NCBI RefSeq assembly: GCF_026130175.1
Contig: NZ_JAIGNI010000008.1
Span: 1-64,000 of the forward strand
Reading direction: 5' to 3'
Source of the DNA: Lyngbya sp. CCAP 1446/10
Lineage (GTDB): Bacteria > Cyanobacteriota > Cyanobacteriia > Cyanobacteriales > Microcoleaceae
Length of the DNA stretch: 64,000 nt
Below, piece after piece: positions 54,092 to 62,995 of the stretch. Position 1 is the first letter of the stretch; each line of letters begins with the position of its first letter. The translations under genes were made by a program, and so were the position numbers. Below the pieces are notes generated by a model. The model saw only the letters and a program-made list of their open reading frames with translations, was not told the DNA's origin and made no database searches.

Positions 54092-54143
54092 TTAGTCGGC
54101 GGAGGCAGACTTCGTGTGTGTAGAAGCGATTTCAATCGCCGAT
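54092..54143. repeat. Dispersed GCGGAGGC element providing the PEP-CTERM gene 3' end
   Basis: GGCGGAGGCAGACTTCGTGTGTGTAGAAGCGATTTCAATCGCC in pieces; same order as 5092 and 56390. On the minus strand it encodes IEIASTHTKSASAD-stop after the normal end KRKRKLAAIG of the sorting signal. Confidence 0.75.
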
Positions 54144-55759
54144 CCAATCGCCGCTAATTTCCGCTTCCGCTTCAGCAACAAACCAGCAAAAAAAGCAGCC
54201 GAAGTTACTATCCCCGCAATCTCAGAAGGTTCGGGAACAGCTTCAGCATCATCCATCGCCCGCATCTTGAAAGAGAACTTATCTCGATTAGATTCCAATT
54301 TAATCGGGAAAGCTAGAGGATTTTTCGGGTCAATTACTGCATCAATGCCAGTGACGCTAAACTCCGAAACACCGTAACCGAGTAAGGCGACAAAATCTAC
54401 TACTTCATTAGGCTTGAATTTGCCGATTTCTTGGCCGCCAACTAAGACGCTGAAAAGTTCGTCAGCATCAATGCCGCTGGGAAGACCGAGAATTTTAGTA
54501 AATAGCGATGGTTCCGTTGGATTGGGAGTAATTGCGATCGAACTGTCAACAATGCACCCATCACCCGTCCCGCCGCTACCGCCAGAAGCCGCAGTATCGC
54601 CTATTTTGAAAGTAAAACCAGCAGCCGTCGGCGGATCGAACCATTTACGGCTGACAACATTATTAAAACTATGCCAACCATCCTCAAAACTATCAGGTAA
54701 CAACGGATTTCTCTGAGAAGTACCGCAAATCGGATTTAGCAGAAAACCATGCTGCTTTCCAGTTGCACTGTTAATGCCCTTTCCGACAATTTGACCCCTA
54801 TCGTTAATGCCGCTGACTTCTTGTAAAAACCACCCTGACTCCTCATCAATCAGACTATTGAGGTCAGCCATTTGACCATCTTCCCAAATGAAACCGTGAT
54901 TCAGCCCGCCATTACCAGTAACGGTATCAAAGCCTGCTACTTGTCCTTTGTTGTTAATGGCGATCGCAGCACTCATATTACCACCGAGAGTACCGAGGTT
55001 TGTAACTTCACCGTTTGACCACAAAGTAGCATGGCTTTGCTTGAGGGTACTATTTGATGAAGCACCAACTGCCTGCCCAGCATCATTGATATCATAAGCT
55101 GTGCTGTCGTTATCTCCTGGAAGAGTTCCCAGGTCAATCATCTTGCCATTTTCCCATTGGAAAGCATGAGTTATGCCGAAAGCCAGGCCCGAATAACCAA
55201 CTACTTGTCCTTGATTGTTGATACCCTGAGCTCCTCCATTGAAACCAAGAGTACCCAAATCGATCATCTCGCCGTTTTGCCACAAAAAGGGATTAAATTT
55301 CTCTTGTGTAGTCTTAAACCAACCAACTATTTGTCCAGCCTCATTGATGTCGCTAGCCAGACTGCTGATACCACCAAAATAACCGAGGTCAGTCCTTTGA
55401 CCGTTTTCCCACACGTAGGCATTATTCGTCCAATTTTCACCCAGATAACGACCCACGACTTGACCAGAACTATTCATTTGGTAAGCCCAAGTGGTGTCTT
55501 TGATTTCAGTTATCTGACCGTTCTCCCACACCCCAGCAACACCATTACTAACTAGCACTTGTCCAGAATTGCTTATACCGTAGGCATTGGTTTGGCCGAG
55601 GTCGGTAACGGCATAGGAAGCGAAACCAGTATGCAGCGTGGCAGCATTGACAGGTTCAACGGCGCTAAATCCCAAGACGGTGAAAGCTGTCAAGGACAGA
55701 CAACTTTGCACAAACCCGCCCCAGTCCCTTTGTTCAAGCCTTTTTTTGAATTTTTGCAT
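54092..55759 (-). CDS. PEP-CTERM protein with HAF-type repeats
   Basis: A 555-residue exported protein. After a signal peptide (FTVLGFSAVEPVNAA) come about eight HAF/TxxDLG units of roughly 45 residues (WENGQMIDLGTLPGDNDSTAYDINDAGQAVG-type, shown in part), predicted to form a propeller-like beta fold. A second domain (about 360-520) leads to the sorting signal AVPEPSEIAGIVTSAAFFAGLLLKRKRK: PEP, hydrophobic helix, basic cluster. It should be processed by an exosortase and sent to the cell surface. ATG 55759 has GAGGTG six bases upstream; the 16 extra codons of the longer frame are rejected. The final 16 residues beyond the basic cluster come from the repeat at 54092. Confidence 0.87.
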   Translation of the reverse strand: MQKFKKRLEQRDWGGFVQSCLSLTAFTVLGFSAVEPVNAATLHTGFASYAVTDLGQTNAYGISNSGQVLVSNGVAGVWENGQITEIKDTTWAYQMNSSGQVVGRYLGENWTNNAYVWENGQRTDLGYFGGISSLASDINEAGQIVGWFKTTQEKFNPFLWQNGEMIDLGTLGFNGGAQGINNQGQVVGYSGLAFGITHAFQWENGKMIDLGTLPGDNDSTAYDINDAGQAVGASSNSTLKQSHATLWSNGEVTNLGTLGGNMSAAIAINNKGQVAGFDTVTGNGGLNHGFIWEDGQMADLNSLIDEESGWFLQEVSGINDRGQIVGKGINSATGKQHGFLLNPICGTSQRNPLLPDSFEDGWHSFNNVVSRKWFDPPTAAGFTFKIGDTAASGGSGGTGDGCIVDSSIAITPNPTEPSLFTKILGLPSGIDADELFSVLVGGQEIGKFKPNEVVDFVALLGYGVSEFSVTGIDAVIDPKNPLAFPIKLESNRDKFSFKMRAMDDAEAVPEPSEIAGIVTSAAFFAGLLLKRKRKLAAIGSAIEIASTHTKSASAD

Positions 55760-55936
55760 ATCATGCACCTCAGATTTTGGCATATTTGCACAAGAGAACA
55801 AAAACAAGTTGCCTATGTATCTATCTCTCTATCTCTCTATCTGGGTGTCGATCGACTTTTTATGCAGAGACAGTCGATTTGTTACAAAACTTTATAGCAT
55901 ACTGGAGATTAACCACACTTATAGGGAAAGATTAAC

Positions 55937-55982
55937 TGTCAACTGTCCACTGTCAACTGTCCACTGTCAACTGTCCACTGCA
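55937..55982. repeat. Low-complexity AACTGTCCACTGTC tract
   Basis: Three or more tandem copies of TCAACTGTCCACTG immediately after the stop of the 55983 gene (minus strand). Same flavour as 9284, 42892 and 63934. Confidence 0.8.
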
Positions 55983-56297
55983 TCACCATTCCTTACCAGA
56001 ACTTGGCGGCAAGCGCAACCTAGGAAATCGATAAAAAGTATCTCCTTCATCATCCACCTCTAAAATCGCCGAAAAAATCTTAACTTGTCGGTTTAAATAC
56101 TGCTGAGCAACTTCAGCCTCAACCCTAGCGCTGGCGGCTAACTGAATCAGCGACATTTGACTGTTTTGATTTTCCAACAACAAATAAAAAGCCTCATCCA
56201 ACTGTCGCTTTTGCTTGCTTTCATTCAGATTGTTGACAATCAACAAGCCTGCGAATCCGCCCAAACCAATTACCAATAAAAATTCTAAAATTGCCAT
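55983..56297 (-). CDS. Hypothetical protein with N-terminal membrane segment and winged-helix-like domain
   Basis: A 104-residue protein. Residues 3-22 are hydrophobic (ILEFLLVIGLGGFAGLLIV); the rest reads like a small winged helix (QLDEAFYLLLENQNSQMSLIQLAASARVEAEVAQQYL.., shortened) ending in FYRFPRL. I recognise it as a conserved cyanobacterial type without a function. The start is ATG 56297: the open frame extends 69 codons further, but that part is translated from the 72-bp tandem repeats (MKSLLHEQRPPPRAGR twice) and is not real protein. Confidence 0.75.
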   Translation of the reverse strand: MAILEFLLVIGLGGFAGLLIVNNLNESKQKRQLDEAFYLLLENQNSQMSLIQLAASARVEAEVAQQYLNRQVKIFSAILEVDDEGDTFYRFPRLRLPPSSGKEW

Positions 56298-56389
56298 ATT
56301 AGCGATCGAGTTTCTAGATTTAATAACCAAGCAGACGACGTAGAAATTAATGAATTTGATTAAAGTTGAACTTGTCTGATTAACTCTTC

Positions 56390-56618
56390 CAGCCCGCGGA
56401 GGCGGTCTTTGTTCGTGTAGAAGCGATTTCAATCGCCGTCTTTGTTTGTCATAATTTCTTCCAGCCCGCGGAGGCGGTCTTTGTTCGTGTAGAAGCGATT
56501 TCAATCGCCGTCTTTATTTGTCATAATTTCTGCCAGCCCGCGGAGGCGGGCTTTGCTTGACAAGAAGCGATTTCAATCGCCGTCTTTGTTTGAAAAGAAA
56601 CGATTTCAATCGCCGTCA
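56390..56618. repeat. 72-bp tandem array of the GCGGAGGC element
   Basis: CAGCCCGCGGAGGCGG starts at 56390, 56462 and 56534 (period exactly 72). Each unit continues GTCTTTGTTCGTGTAGAAGC and GATTTCAATCGCC, and ends near TTTGTCATAATTTC. The third unit has TTGACAAG for GTGTAG, and a fourth partial unit (GAAACGATTTCAATCGCCG) ends at 56618, five bases from the stop of the cyclophilin gene. Confidence 0.88.
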
Positions 56619-56622
56619 CCGA

Positions 56623-57747
56623 TTAAACTTGAGGTTGAACCAAATTTTCCTTTCCTTTAATCACCTTAGCAGATATAATCTTATCTCCCTGCCTCAGTTT
56701 ATCCAAAACCTCTTTTCCTTCAATCATGTAACCAAAAACAGCATACCGACCGTCCAACAAATTCAGACCAGCGGGCGTGAGTTCAGGTTCAAATAAGAAA
56801 AAGAAAAACTGAGAAGAACCGCTGTCGGGATCGGCTTCAGCGCGCGCCATCGCCACAGCGCCAAAAGCCGAAAAAGGCAAAACAGGCTCGTCACGATAAC
56901 GCCCCGCATCCTCTAGAGTAATCCCATAGACAGGTTCCTTGTCCTCTCTAACGAGCACTTCCAGCGGCACATTCCGGTATTTGCCAGTACCTGGATCAAT
57001 AAAGCCCACTTCCTTGCCTTCGGGATCTCCCGTTTGCAAAACGTAGGATTCTTCCGATCGAATAAATGGTAAACCATCATAGAAACCTCGATCGACCAAA
57101 TCCACAAAATTACCAGCAGTCACCGGCGCGCTGTAACCGTCAACCACAACAGTAATTTTCCCCTTATCCGTTTCCACAGCCACAGTAGCGCGCCCTTTCA
57201 GTTGAGGCAGATTAGCGTACTTAGCAGGCACTTCAAACGGAAACTTTGTCACCATCAACTCTTCGATTTCGCCTACCGAACCGAGAATTTTGGCCTTCAA
57301 CTCAATAACTTTTTCCCTGTCTTTAGCCTCAACAGCGGTGGAAAGTTCGGCAACTCCCTCCTTGACTTGTGCAACTAGCGCCTCAGCTTCCGGCTGTTTC
57401 GCCTCAGGAATACTCTTTAAAATGTCCGACTCTCGCAGGTTGAGAATCCTCGAAGCCTTGTTGACATCGCTGCTAATGGGCCCCCAACGTTTAGAACGGA
57501 TGTGGTTGCCAATGTCTTCGAGACTGATTTGCAACTCACGCACAGTAGGATTGTCAATAGGTAGCGCGAAACGCAGTAGCGCCCGGCCATCGCTAATCGG
57601 ATTCCCCGCAGGCATACTGCTGCTGGGACGTTTGGCATAGGAAACTGCACTGAAACTCAGGGAGAGTGCGAACAGCAGGAGTGCTAAGGCACCGGTCTTG
57701 ACCCAGCGCTTGCACGTATCGATCGAGAAATTAGTCCAATGCAACAT
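56623..57747 (-). CDS. Peptidylprolyl isomerase, cyclophilin type (TLP40/CYP38-like)
   Basis: A 374-residue exported immunophilin. After a signal peptide (ALLLFALSLSFSAVSYA) comes a helical bundle (about 55-180), typical of thylakoid-lumen TLP40/CYP38, then a cyclophilin barrel (VAVETDKGKITVVVDGYSAPVTAGNFVDLVDRGFYDG, shown in part; FGAVAMARAEADPDSGSSQFFF). In plants this protein assists photosystem II assembly; the same role is inferred here. The barrel lacks the canonical FHR catalytic Arg (FIRSEESYVLQTGDP in its place), as often in this subgroup, so isomerase activity may be weak. The start is ATG 57747. Confidence 0.92.
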   Translation of the reverse strand: MLHWTNFSIDTCKRWVKTGALALLLFALSLSFSAVSYAKRPSSSMPAGNPISDGRALLRFALPIDNPTVRELQISLEDIGNHIRSKRWGPISSDVNKASRILNLRESDILKSIPEAKQPEAEALVAQVKEGVAELSTAVEAKDREKVIELKAKILGSVGEIEELMVTKFPFEVPAKYANLPQLKGRATVAVETDKGKITVVVDGYSAPVTAGNFVDLVDRGFYDGLPFIRSEESYVLQTGDPEGKEVGFIDPGTGKYRNVPLEVLVREDKEPVYGITLEDAGRYRDEPVLPFSAFGAVAMARAEADPDSGSSQFFFFLFEPELTPAGLNLLDGRYAVFGYMIEGKEVLDKLRQGDKIISAKVIKGKENLVQPQV

Positions 57748-58123
57748 ATCTTTAACTTTTATTGCCTCTATTATCTTCCCACAGCGCGCGATCGCCTTCT
57801 ATCCATTACATCCCTTGCCGAACTCACTCAACTGACAGAGGTTTTTAGCTTTCTGTAAAGCACTTGCTCCCTTTGAAAGGTAAAATAAATTGCCAATTGC
57901 TTTTTGATGCCATCAGCTAGACTGCGGCTTGAAGCTGACCCCGCTCAAAAACGGATACAATCCCCAGACTCCTGTCGTGGAGAGATCAAAATTTTAGACC
58001 AAGGTTCAATCTCCCAGATTCAAAGCTGCGAGTGAATCTCAAATCTAAAATCCCAAATCTAAAATCGACTGACTATAGTTCCCCCGCGCCTACGTGGCGA
58101 CGGGATTGCCCGCAAAAATTTAT
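57748..58123. other. Divergent promoter region between the cyclophilin gene and efp
   Basis: 376 bases with no gene. The direct repeats AATCTCAAATCTAAAATCCCAAATC occur at about 58034-58064 (short unit AATCTAAAATC twice). No confident promoter elements were identified. The longer frame open from 58094 is not used. Confidence 0.4.
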
Positions 58124-58681
58124 ATGCTCTCCAGTAACGACTTTCGACCAGGTGTTTCAATTGAATGGAATAACAGCGTGTGGCGGGTTATCGAATTCCT
58201 CCACGTCAAGCCCGGAAAGGGCTCCGCTTTTGTGCGGACAAAATTAAAAAACGTCCAAACCGGCAGCGTAGTGGAACACACATTCCGGGCCGGCGAATCT
58301 TTGCCTCAAGCCAACCTCGAAAAGAGCGCGATGCAACATACCTATAAAGAAGGCGAACAGTTTGTCTTTATGGATATGGAAACTTACGAGGAAAGCCGCC
58401 TCACAGCTAAGGAAATAGGCGAGCGTGTCAAGTACCTGAATGAAGGGATGGAAGTCAGTATCCTTCGCTGGAATGACCAAATCATGGAAGTGGAATTACC
58501 CAATTCTGTCGTCTTGGAAGTGACACAAACCGATCCCGGAGTCAAAGGAGATACTGCCACCGGTGGTAGTAAACCGGCTATCCTTTCCACCGGAGCTCAG
58601 ATCATGGTTCCCCTATTTATTTCGATAGGAGAACGCATTCGGATTGATACTCGTGAAGACAAGTACCTCGGCCGAGAGTAG
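58124..58681 (+). CDS. efp: Elongation factor P
   Basis: Ribosome-binding factor that relieves stalling at polyproline motifs. The 185-residue, three-domain protein starts [25 protein letters not shown] (shortened) and has the tip loop [17 protein letters not shown], whose Lys is the modifiable residue. It ends YLGRE. ATG 58124 matches the conserved family start; ten upstream in-frame codons are ignored. accB follows 187 bases later; the efp-accB order is conserved in cyanobacteria and many other bacteria. Confidence 0.97.
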   Translation: MLSSNDFRPGVSIEWNNSVWRVIEFLHVKPGKGSAFVRTKLKNVQTGSVVEHTFRAGESLPQANLEKSAMQHTYKEGEQFVFMDMETYEESRLTAKEIGERVKYLNEGMEVSILRWNDQIMEVELPNSVVLEVTQTDPGVKGDTATGGSKPAILSTGAQIMVPLFISIGERIRIDTREDKYLGRE

Positions 58682-58867
58682 CAAAGACGGAGAAAAAGGG
58701 AGTTTTAAGTTTTGAGTTTTGAGTTATGATTTATTAGTTAAATAGCTAAAAAATCATCGCTTAAATCTCAAAAAATCTCCTTTTTACCTCCAAAATCGGT
58801 GAAGTTTCCTAGCTTCGCCGTCTCCAATTTTTTCAATTTTAAATTCTTAATTACCCTTGAATCTACT

Positions 58868-59425
58868 GTGCAATTAGACTTAAACCAGCTTTGCGAACTG
58901 CTGACTGTTTTAGACAAAACAGGCATTTCGGAACTGACGTTAAAAAGTGGGGAACTTGAACTGACTGTACGCAAAGGCGTTCTGGTCAGCGAACCAGGCA
59001 CTGCTGCTGCGCTCACTGCGGCTGCAAGTGTCGCTCCAACGATCGCCCTCAGCTCTGTTTCTAGCCCCACCGCGGCATCACCGGATGCCCCAAGCCAAAA
59101 TGCAGGCGCGACTCCGGCCACTCCTGCACCAGCCCCTGCTACCGCCGCTCCTGCTCTCGTCTCTCCTCCTGTCGATACCAAATGGGTGTCAATTATCTCG
59201 CCGATGGTAGGAACGTTTTATCGCGCTGCTGCTCCCGATGAGCCACCTTTTGTCAATGTGGGCGATCGTATCAAAGTCAGTCAGACAGTCTGTATTATCG
59301 AAGCTATGAAGCTGATGAACGAAATTGATGCTGATGAAGTGTCCGGTCAAGTCATGGAAATTTTAGTCCAAAATGGCGAACCTGTCGAATACGGTCAAAT
59401 TTTAATGCGAATTAATCCGGATTGA
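58868..59425 (+). CDS. accB: Biotin carboxyl carrier protein of acetyl-CoA carboxylase
   Basis: Carries CO2 on biotin between the carboxylase and carboxyltransferase in the first step of fatty-acid synthesis. The N-terminal block LDLNQLCELLTVLDKTGISELTLKSGE, an Ala/Pro-rich mobile linker and the biotinyl domain ending in IIEAMKLMNEIDADEVSG (biotin on Lys) are all present. GTG 58868 gives the family-typical N-terminus (185 residues); the upstream in-frame region is unlike the family. No strong Shine-Dalgarno precedes it. Confidence 0.96.
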   Translation: MQLDLNQLCELLTVLDKTGISELTLKSGELELTVRKGVLVSEPGTAAALTAAASVAPTIALSSVSSPTAASPDAPSQNAGATPATPAPAPATAAPALVSPPVDTKWVSIISPMVGTFYRAAAPDEPPFVNVGDRIKVSQTVCIIEAMKLMNEIDADEVSGQVMEILVQNGEPVEYGQILMRINPD

Positions 59426-59494
59426 AGCATTACTTTATTGTGATGGACAGAATAAATGCTAATATTTCGAGATCACTTCTCCCCGGTGAGTTTG

Positions 59495-59851
59495 ATGAAG
59501 TCATCCCAGCCTGTCCCGCAATACGAGGTTGTGCAGCAAGTTGCTGAGTATTTCAGTATTCTGAGCGAGCCAATGCGTTTACGAATTTTGAACTTGCTTC
59601 GCGACGGCGAAAAGTGCGTGCAAGAGTTGGTGGAAGCTACTCAAACGAGTCAAGCCAATGTTTCTAAGCACCTAAAACTCATGCTCCAAGCTGGTATCCT
59701 CACTCGCCGGAGTGAAGGGACATCCGCTTATTATAAGGTGCAAGATGAGTTAGTTTTCGAGCTGTGTACTATGGTGTGCGATCGGCTTGCCACCCGGATC
59801 GAACAGCAAGCCCTGCACTTTCGGGAATTTAGCCTGACTACAAAGCACTGA
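59495..59851 (+). CDS. ArsR/SmtB-family winged-helix regulator
   Basis: A 118-residue dimeric repressor type: LSEPMRLRILNLLRDGEKCVQELVEATQTSQANVSKHLKLMLQAGIL (in part) is the full winged-helix core, then the wing RRSEGTSAYYKV. Cys in GEKCVQEL and two in ELCTMVCDRL could sense metals or redox, but the classical ELCVCDL motif is not present. ATG 59495 with GGTGAG four bases upstream is slightly close; ATG 59456 is the alternative. It is the last gene of the efp-accB group, about 70 bases after accB; the target is unknown. Confidence 0.85.
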   Translation: MKSSQPVPQYEVVQQVAEYFSILSEPMRLRILNLLRDGEKCVQELVEATQTSQANVSKHLKLMLQAGILTRRSEGTSAYYKVQDELVFELCTMVCDRLATRIEQQALHFREFSLTTKH

Positions 59852-60308
59852 AAATTAGTCAGTAGTCCATAGTCAGTAGTCCGTAGTAATCAGTCATGGG
59901 TTATATCAAATCCGGTAACTAAGGAATTATACCCTGCAAGCGAGCGAGACGGGAGGCTCCGCAATCCGAAGCGGGCTGCACGCTCGCATTGCACTCCAAA
60001 AATTATTATTCCGATGCAAAGGTCAATGATTTCATAAATTATCAGTTATCAGTTATCAGTTATAAATCCCTATTTATTGCATTCAGACTAATGACTAAGG
60101 ACTACTAACTAATGACTAATAACTAATAACTAATGAATCAAAAATTATACCAATTTAAAAAATCCTTGCTACAATACTTGAGTTTAAGTTTGTTTACTCA
60201 AATATTGTCGCGCTTTGCCTCGCTGTAAGATTTTCCGTCTTTTTTTTTGGTACACTCTTTCTTCGACACACCCTACCAATATTGTTTCATTGATTTTCCA
60301 AATTGGTA
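59852..60308. other. Spacer with low-complexity tracts and a GC-rich hairpin
   Basis: 59857-59895 has AGTCAGTAGTCC-type repeats. 59935-59998 contains TGCAAGCGAGCGAGACGG and CGCTCGCATTGCA, facing halves of a 60-base hairpin. 60036-60136 has TTATCAG and AATAACTAATG tandem units. No gene is supported. Confidence 0.6.
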
Positions 60309-61067
60309 TTAGTTAAGGGGAAAATTTTTGTCAAAATTTTGGCGGGTACTCGGTTGAGCCACCTCCAAACCTTCGCCACCCAAAAGTTCCAAAGGCTTGC
60401 CGTCCACCGAAATCCAAACCTTAGTATTCGGTTTTAAACTGGTAGCTGTATAGATAACTTGCCCTAACCGACTCGTCATTGAACTGCTGCCTCCCCCCGC
60501 AGTAAATTCACGCGACAAATCGACATAAACTTCGTCATTTTTGACACTCAAACTCAGGAGTTTTGTCCCTTTAGGAATTTCGCTAAAAACAGTTGCATCC
60601 TTCGGCCCTGCCAACAAACTGTTAAAAGCAGCTTGTAAAGTTGCATCAGCCTGATCGGCTTGTTTGACAGCTACTTTTGTAGGAACTGCCTCAAATTTGC
60701 CGATCGCACCTTTAACCCAGTAGACTTGGACTGTCTGGGCATCAGCCTGCTGCAAAGGCTTTGGCTGTGGCGACGGCGCCAGAGCCTGCGGTGTCACAGA
60801 GGTAGGCCTCTGAGCTTGAGGCGTCTGAACCTGCTGCGGCACTTGCACAGCATTTGGTGGGGGTACGGGGATAATTACAGCAGGGGATTCCGCAGGACTT
60901 GGGGACAGCGCCGGAGCGGTTGTCGGAGCAGAAGACTGCGTGTCTGCGGTTGGGGAACGGTTCGCCGTCCACCAGGCAATGCCCCCTCCCGTCACTAAAG
61001 CCAACCCGCAAACACCGGCAATGACTGCTGTTCTGGAGACGTGGCGTACTTCTTGTCCATCTTTCAT
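60309..61067 (-). CDS. GerMN-domain exported protein
   Basis: A 252-residue protein with an N-terminal membrane anchor (AVIAGVCGLALVTGGGIAWW), a Pro/Ala/Ser-rich linker (about 35-105), and a GerMN domain (VQVYWVKGAIGKFEAVPTKV, DATLQAAFNSLLAGPKD, VYVDLSREFTAGGGSSSMTSRLGQVIYT; shortened). GerMN domains occur in spore germination and lipoprotein LpqB-type proteins; in cyanobacteria the function is unknown, presumably at the cell wall. GAGG lies nine bases before ATG 61067. Confidence 0.87.
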   Translation of the reverse strand: MKDGQEVRHVSRTAVIAGVCGLALVTGGGIAWWTANRSPTADTQSSAPTTAPALSPSPAESPAVIIPVPPPNAVQVPQQVQTPQAQRPTSVTPQALAPSPQPKPLQQADAQTVQVYWVKGAIGKFEAVPTKVAVKQADQADATLQAAFNSLLAGPKDATVFSEIPKGTKLLSLSVKNDEVYVDLSREFTAGGGSSSMTSRLGQVIYTATSLKPNTKVWISVDGKPLELLGGEGLEVAQPSTRQNFDKNFPLN

Positions 61068-61498
61068 AATACAAATCCTCGTTACAGATAGAGCGCTTGG
61101 GACGGTGAGGAGCGACTCCCGATCAGCTACATTTGTCTATGGTGAGATTCTGGAATTGACACAATTGCACTACTGCTAGCGAACACTATACGGCAAGCCC
61201 AACATATTCTGAATCCGACTATGGGCATCCTAGACCATAATATGAGCTCTCGCGCGTGGAGTATGTGACATTTATCTCGATCGGCCTAGTAGCTATATTC
61301 TATCGTAGTCATAAAAAATTAAAGGATGAAAGGAAATTTAGCAACGGGTTATGTAACGAATTTAACCCAGCTAACGGATTTAACCGATTTAACCGATCGA
61401 CATTGATGGAAAAAGGAAAAAAAGATGAATGTAGCGAATTTAACCGACGCAACGGATAGAAGGAATAATCAGAGCGATAAAAATATTTTTTCCCAAAC
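61068..61498. other. Non-coding spacer with AACGGATTTAACC-type short repeats
   Basis: Between the GerMN gene and the psbA terminator. 61352-61460 has degenerate units GAATTTAACC, GGATTTAACCG and GACGCAACGG. No gene and no member of the larger families. Confidence 0.5.
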
Positions 61499-61531
61499 AA
61501 AAAGCGCCCCTATTTCTAGGAGCGCTTTTTG
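61499..61531 (-). terminator. psbA intrinsic terminator
   Basis: AAAAAGCGC CCCT ATTTCT AGGA GCGCTTTTT: an imperfect 13-bp stem, 18 bases downstream of the psbA stop (minus strand), with a run of T in the transcript direction. Confidence 0.85.
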
Positions 61532-61548
61532 TTATCTCAGGTTAAAAA

Positions 61549-62631
61549 TTAACCGTTGATGGAAGGAGCAACCAAAGCAACTGGAATTGTTTCACCAGCG
61601 GCCAAGTCGAGAGGGAAGTTGTGAGCGTTGCGCTCGTGCATTACTTCCATACCCAAGTTAGCGCGGTTGATGACATCAGCCCAAGTGTTGATGACGCGAC
61701 CTTGTGAGTCGATAATCGATTGGTTGAAGTTGAAACCGTTCAAGTTAAACGCCATTGTGGAAATACCCAAAGCGGTAAACCAAATGCCGACAACTGGCCA
61801 TGCGCCTAACAAGAAGTGCAAGGAACGGCTGTTGTTGAAAGAAGCGTATTGGAAAATCAAACGACCGAAGTAGCCGTGGGCTGCAACGATGTTGTAGGTT
61901 TCTTCTTCTTGACCGAACTTGTAACCGTAGTTCAAGGATTCGGTTTCGGTTGTTTCACGAACCAAGGAAGAGGTAACTAAAGAACCGTGCATCGCGGAGA
62001 ACAAAGAACCACCGAAGACACCAGCTACTCCCAACATATGGAAGGGGTGCATCAGGATGTTGTGTTCAGCTTGGAACACGATCATGAAGTTGAATGTGCC
62101 GGAGATACCCAAAGGCATACCGTCAGAGAATGAACCTTGTCCGATCGGGTAAATCAAGAATACTGCGGTAGCGGCTGCAACTGGTGCAGAGTAAGCTACG
62201 CAAATCCAAGGACGCATACCTAAGCGGTAGGACAGTTCCCATTCACGACCCATGTAGCAGAAAATGCCGATCAGGAAGTGAAAAATTACCAATTGGTAAG
62301 GGCCGCCGTTGTACAACCACTCATCCAAGGAAGCAGCTTCCCAGATTGGGTAGAAGTGCAAGCCGATCGCGTTAGACGAAGGAACAACAGCACCTGTGAT
62401 GATGTTGTTACCGAACATCAAGGAACCAGCAACTGGTTCGCGGATGCCGTCGATGTCCACTGGAGGGGCAGCGATGAAGGCGATTACGTAACAGATTGTT
62501 GCAGTTAGCAAGGTAGGAATCATCAAGACGCCGAACCAACCTACATAGAGGCGGTTGTCGGTGCTGGTGACCCAGTTGCAAAACTGCGACCACAGATTGG
62601 CGCTTTCGCGCTGCTGTAAGGTTGCTGTCAT
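61549..62631 (-). CDS. psbA: Photosystem II D1 protein, Glu130 (high-light) form
   Basis: Reaction-centre subunit that binds P680, pheophytin, QB and the Mn cluster in the thylakoid membrane. The 360-residue protein has five membrane helices and all family landmarks, with C-terminal processing after VAL-A in [11 protein letters not shown]. Residue 130 is Glu ([11 protein letters not shown]), which in species with several D1 forms marks the high-light form D1:2, as opposed to Gln130. The start is ATG 62631. It is monocistronic, with a promoter at 62697-62725 and a terminator at 61499. Confidence 0.98.
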   Translation of the reverse strand: MTATLQQRESANLWSQFCNWVTSTDNRLYVGWFGVLMIPTLLTATICYVIAFIAAPPVDIDGIREPVAGSLMFGNNIITGAVVPSSNAIGLHFYPIWEAASLDEWLYNGGPYQLVIFHFLIGIFCYMGREWELSYRLGMRPWICVAYSAPVAAATAVFLIYPIGQGSFSDGMPLGISGTFNFMIVFQAEHNILMHPFHMLGVAGVFGGSLFSAMHGSLVTSSLVRETTETESLNYGYKFGQEEETYNIVAAHGYFGRLIFQYASFNNSRSLHFLLGAWPVVGIWFTALGISTMAFNLNGFNFNQSIIDSQGRVINTWADVINRANLGMEVMHERNAHNFPLDLAAGETIPVALVAPSING

Positions 62632-62696
62632 TGTTTTATGATTGCTTTATTTGGTTTTCAACGTTCGTGACGGATTTGTGTTCCGCCATGTAAATA

Positions 62697-62725
62697 AACA
62701 TAAACCTTTTATTTCAATTTGTAAA
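62697..62725 (-). promoter_or_regulatory. psbA sigma-70-type promoter
   Basis: On the minus strand TTTACA (62725-62720), 17 bases, TATGTT (62702-62697). Spacing and -35 sequence match known cyanobacterial psbA promoters. The 5' leader would be about 60 bases. It lies upstream of the only intact gene in this direction. Confidence 0.7.
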
Positions 62726-62995
62726 GGCCCTTTAAGCACATTTTTTGTAATGAGTGTTATAAGCATAGCTAATATAACGCTGTGATGGTTGCTGTATAAG
62801 GAAAATAAAAGCAGGCTGGAGAATTTGCGGGCGATCGCACCAACAAAAAAAATGCTCATAATTTAGCTGGTAACCAGATTCGGGACAGGCATGAGTGTTA
62901 AGATATATGAAGTAGTGCGATCGCCAACCGCAAAACTCACATTAAGAGATACATATATGTTGTTGGTCAAGTTCGATCGATAAAAGTCCCAACCA
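62726..62995. other. Divergent region between psbA and cofG
   Basis: 270 bases upstream of both genes, without dispersed repeats. Two GCGATCGC-like sites lie at about 62831 and 62919. No open frame is supported. Confidence 0.4.

Noticed and set aside
56298-56504. 69-codon N-terminal extension of the 55983 gene
   Set aside because: It is translated from the 72-bp tandem repeats (two copies of the same 16-residue text); the conserved part starts at ATG 56297.
56390-56618. CRISPR array
   Set aside because: The 72-bp units are adjacent without variable spacers and belong to a dispersed element; no cas genes are in the window.
59935-59998. tRNA-like GC-rich fold
   Set aside because: No T-loop GTTCRANYC or anticodon arm of proper size; it is an imperfect 60-base hairpin.
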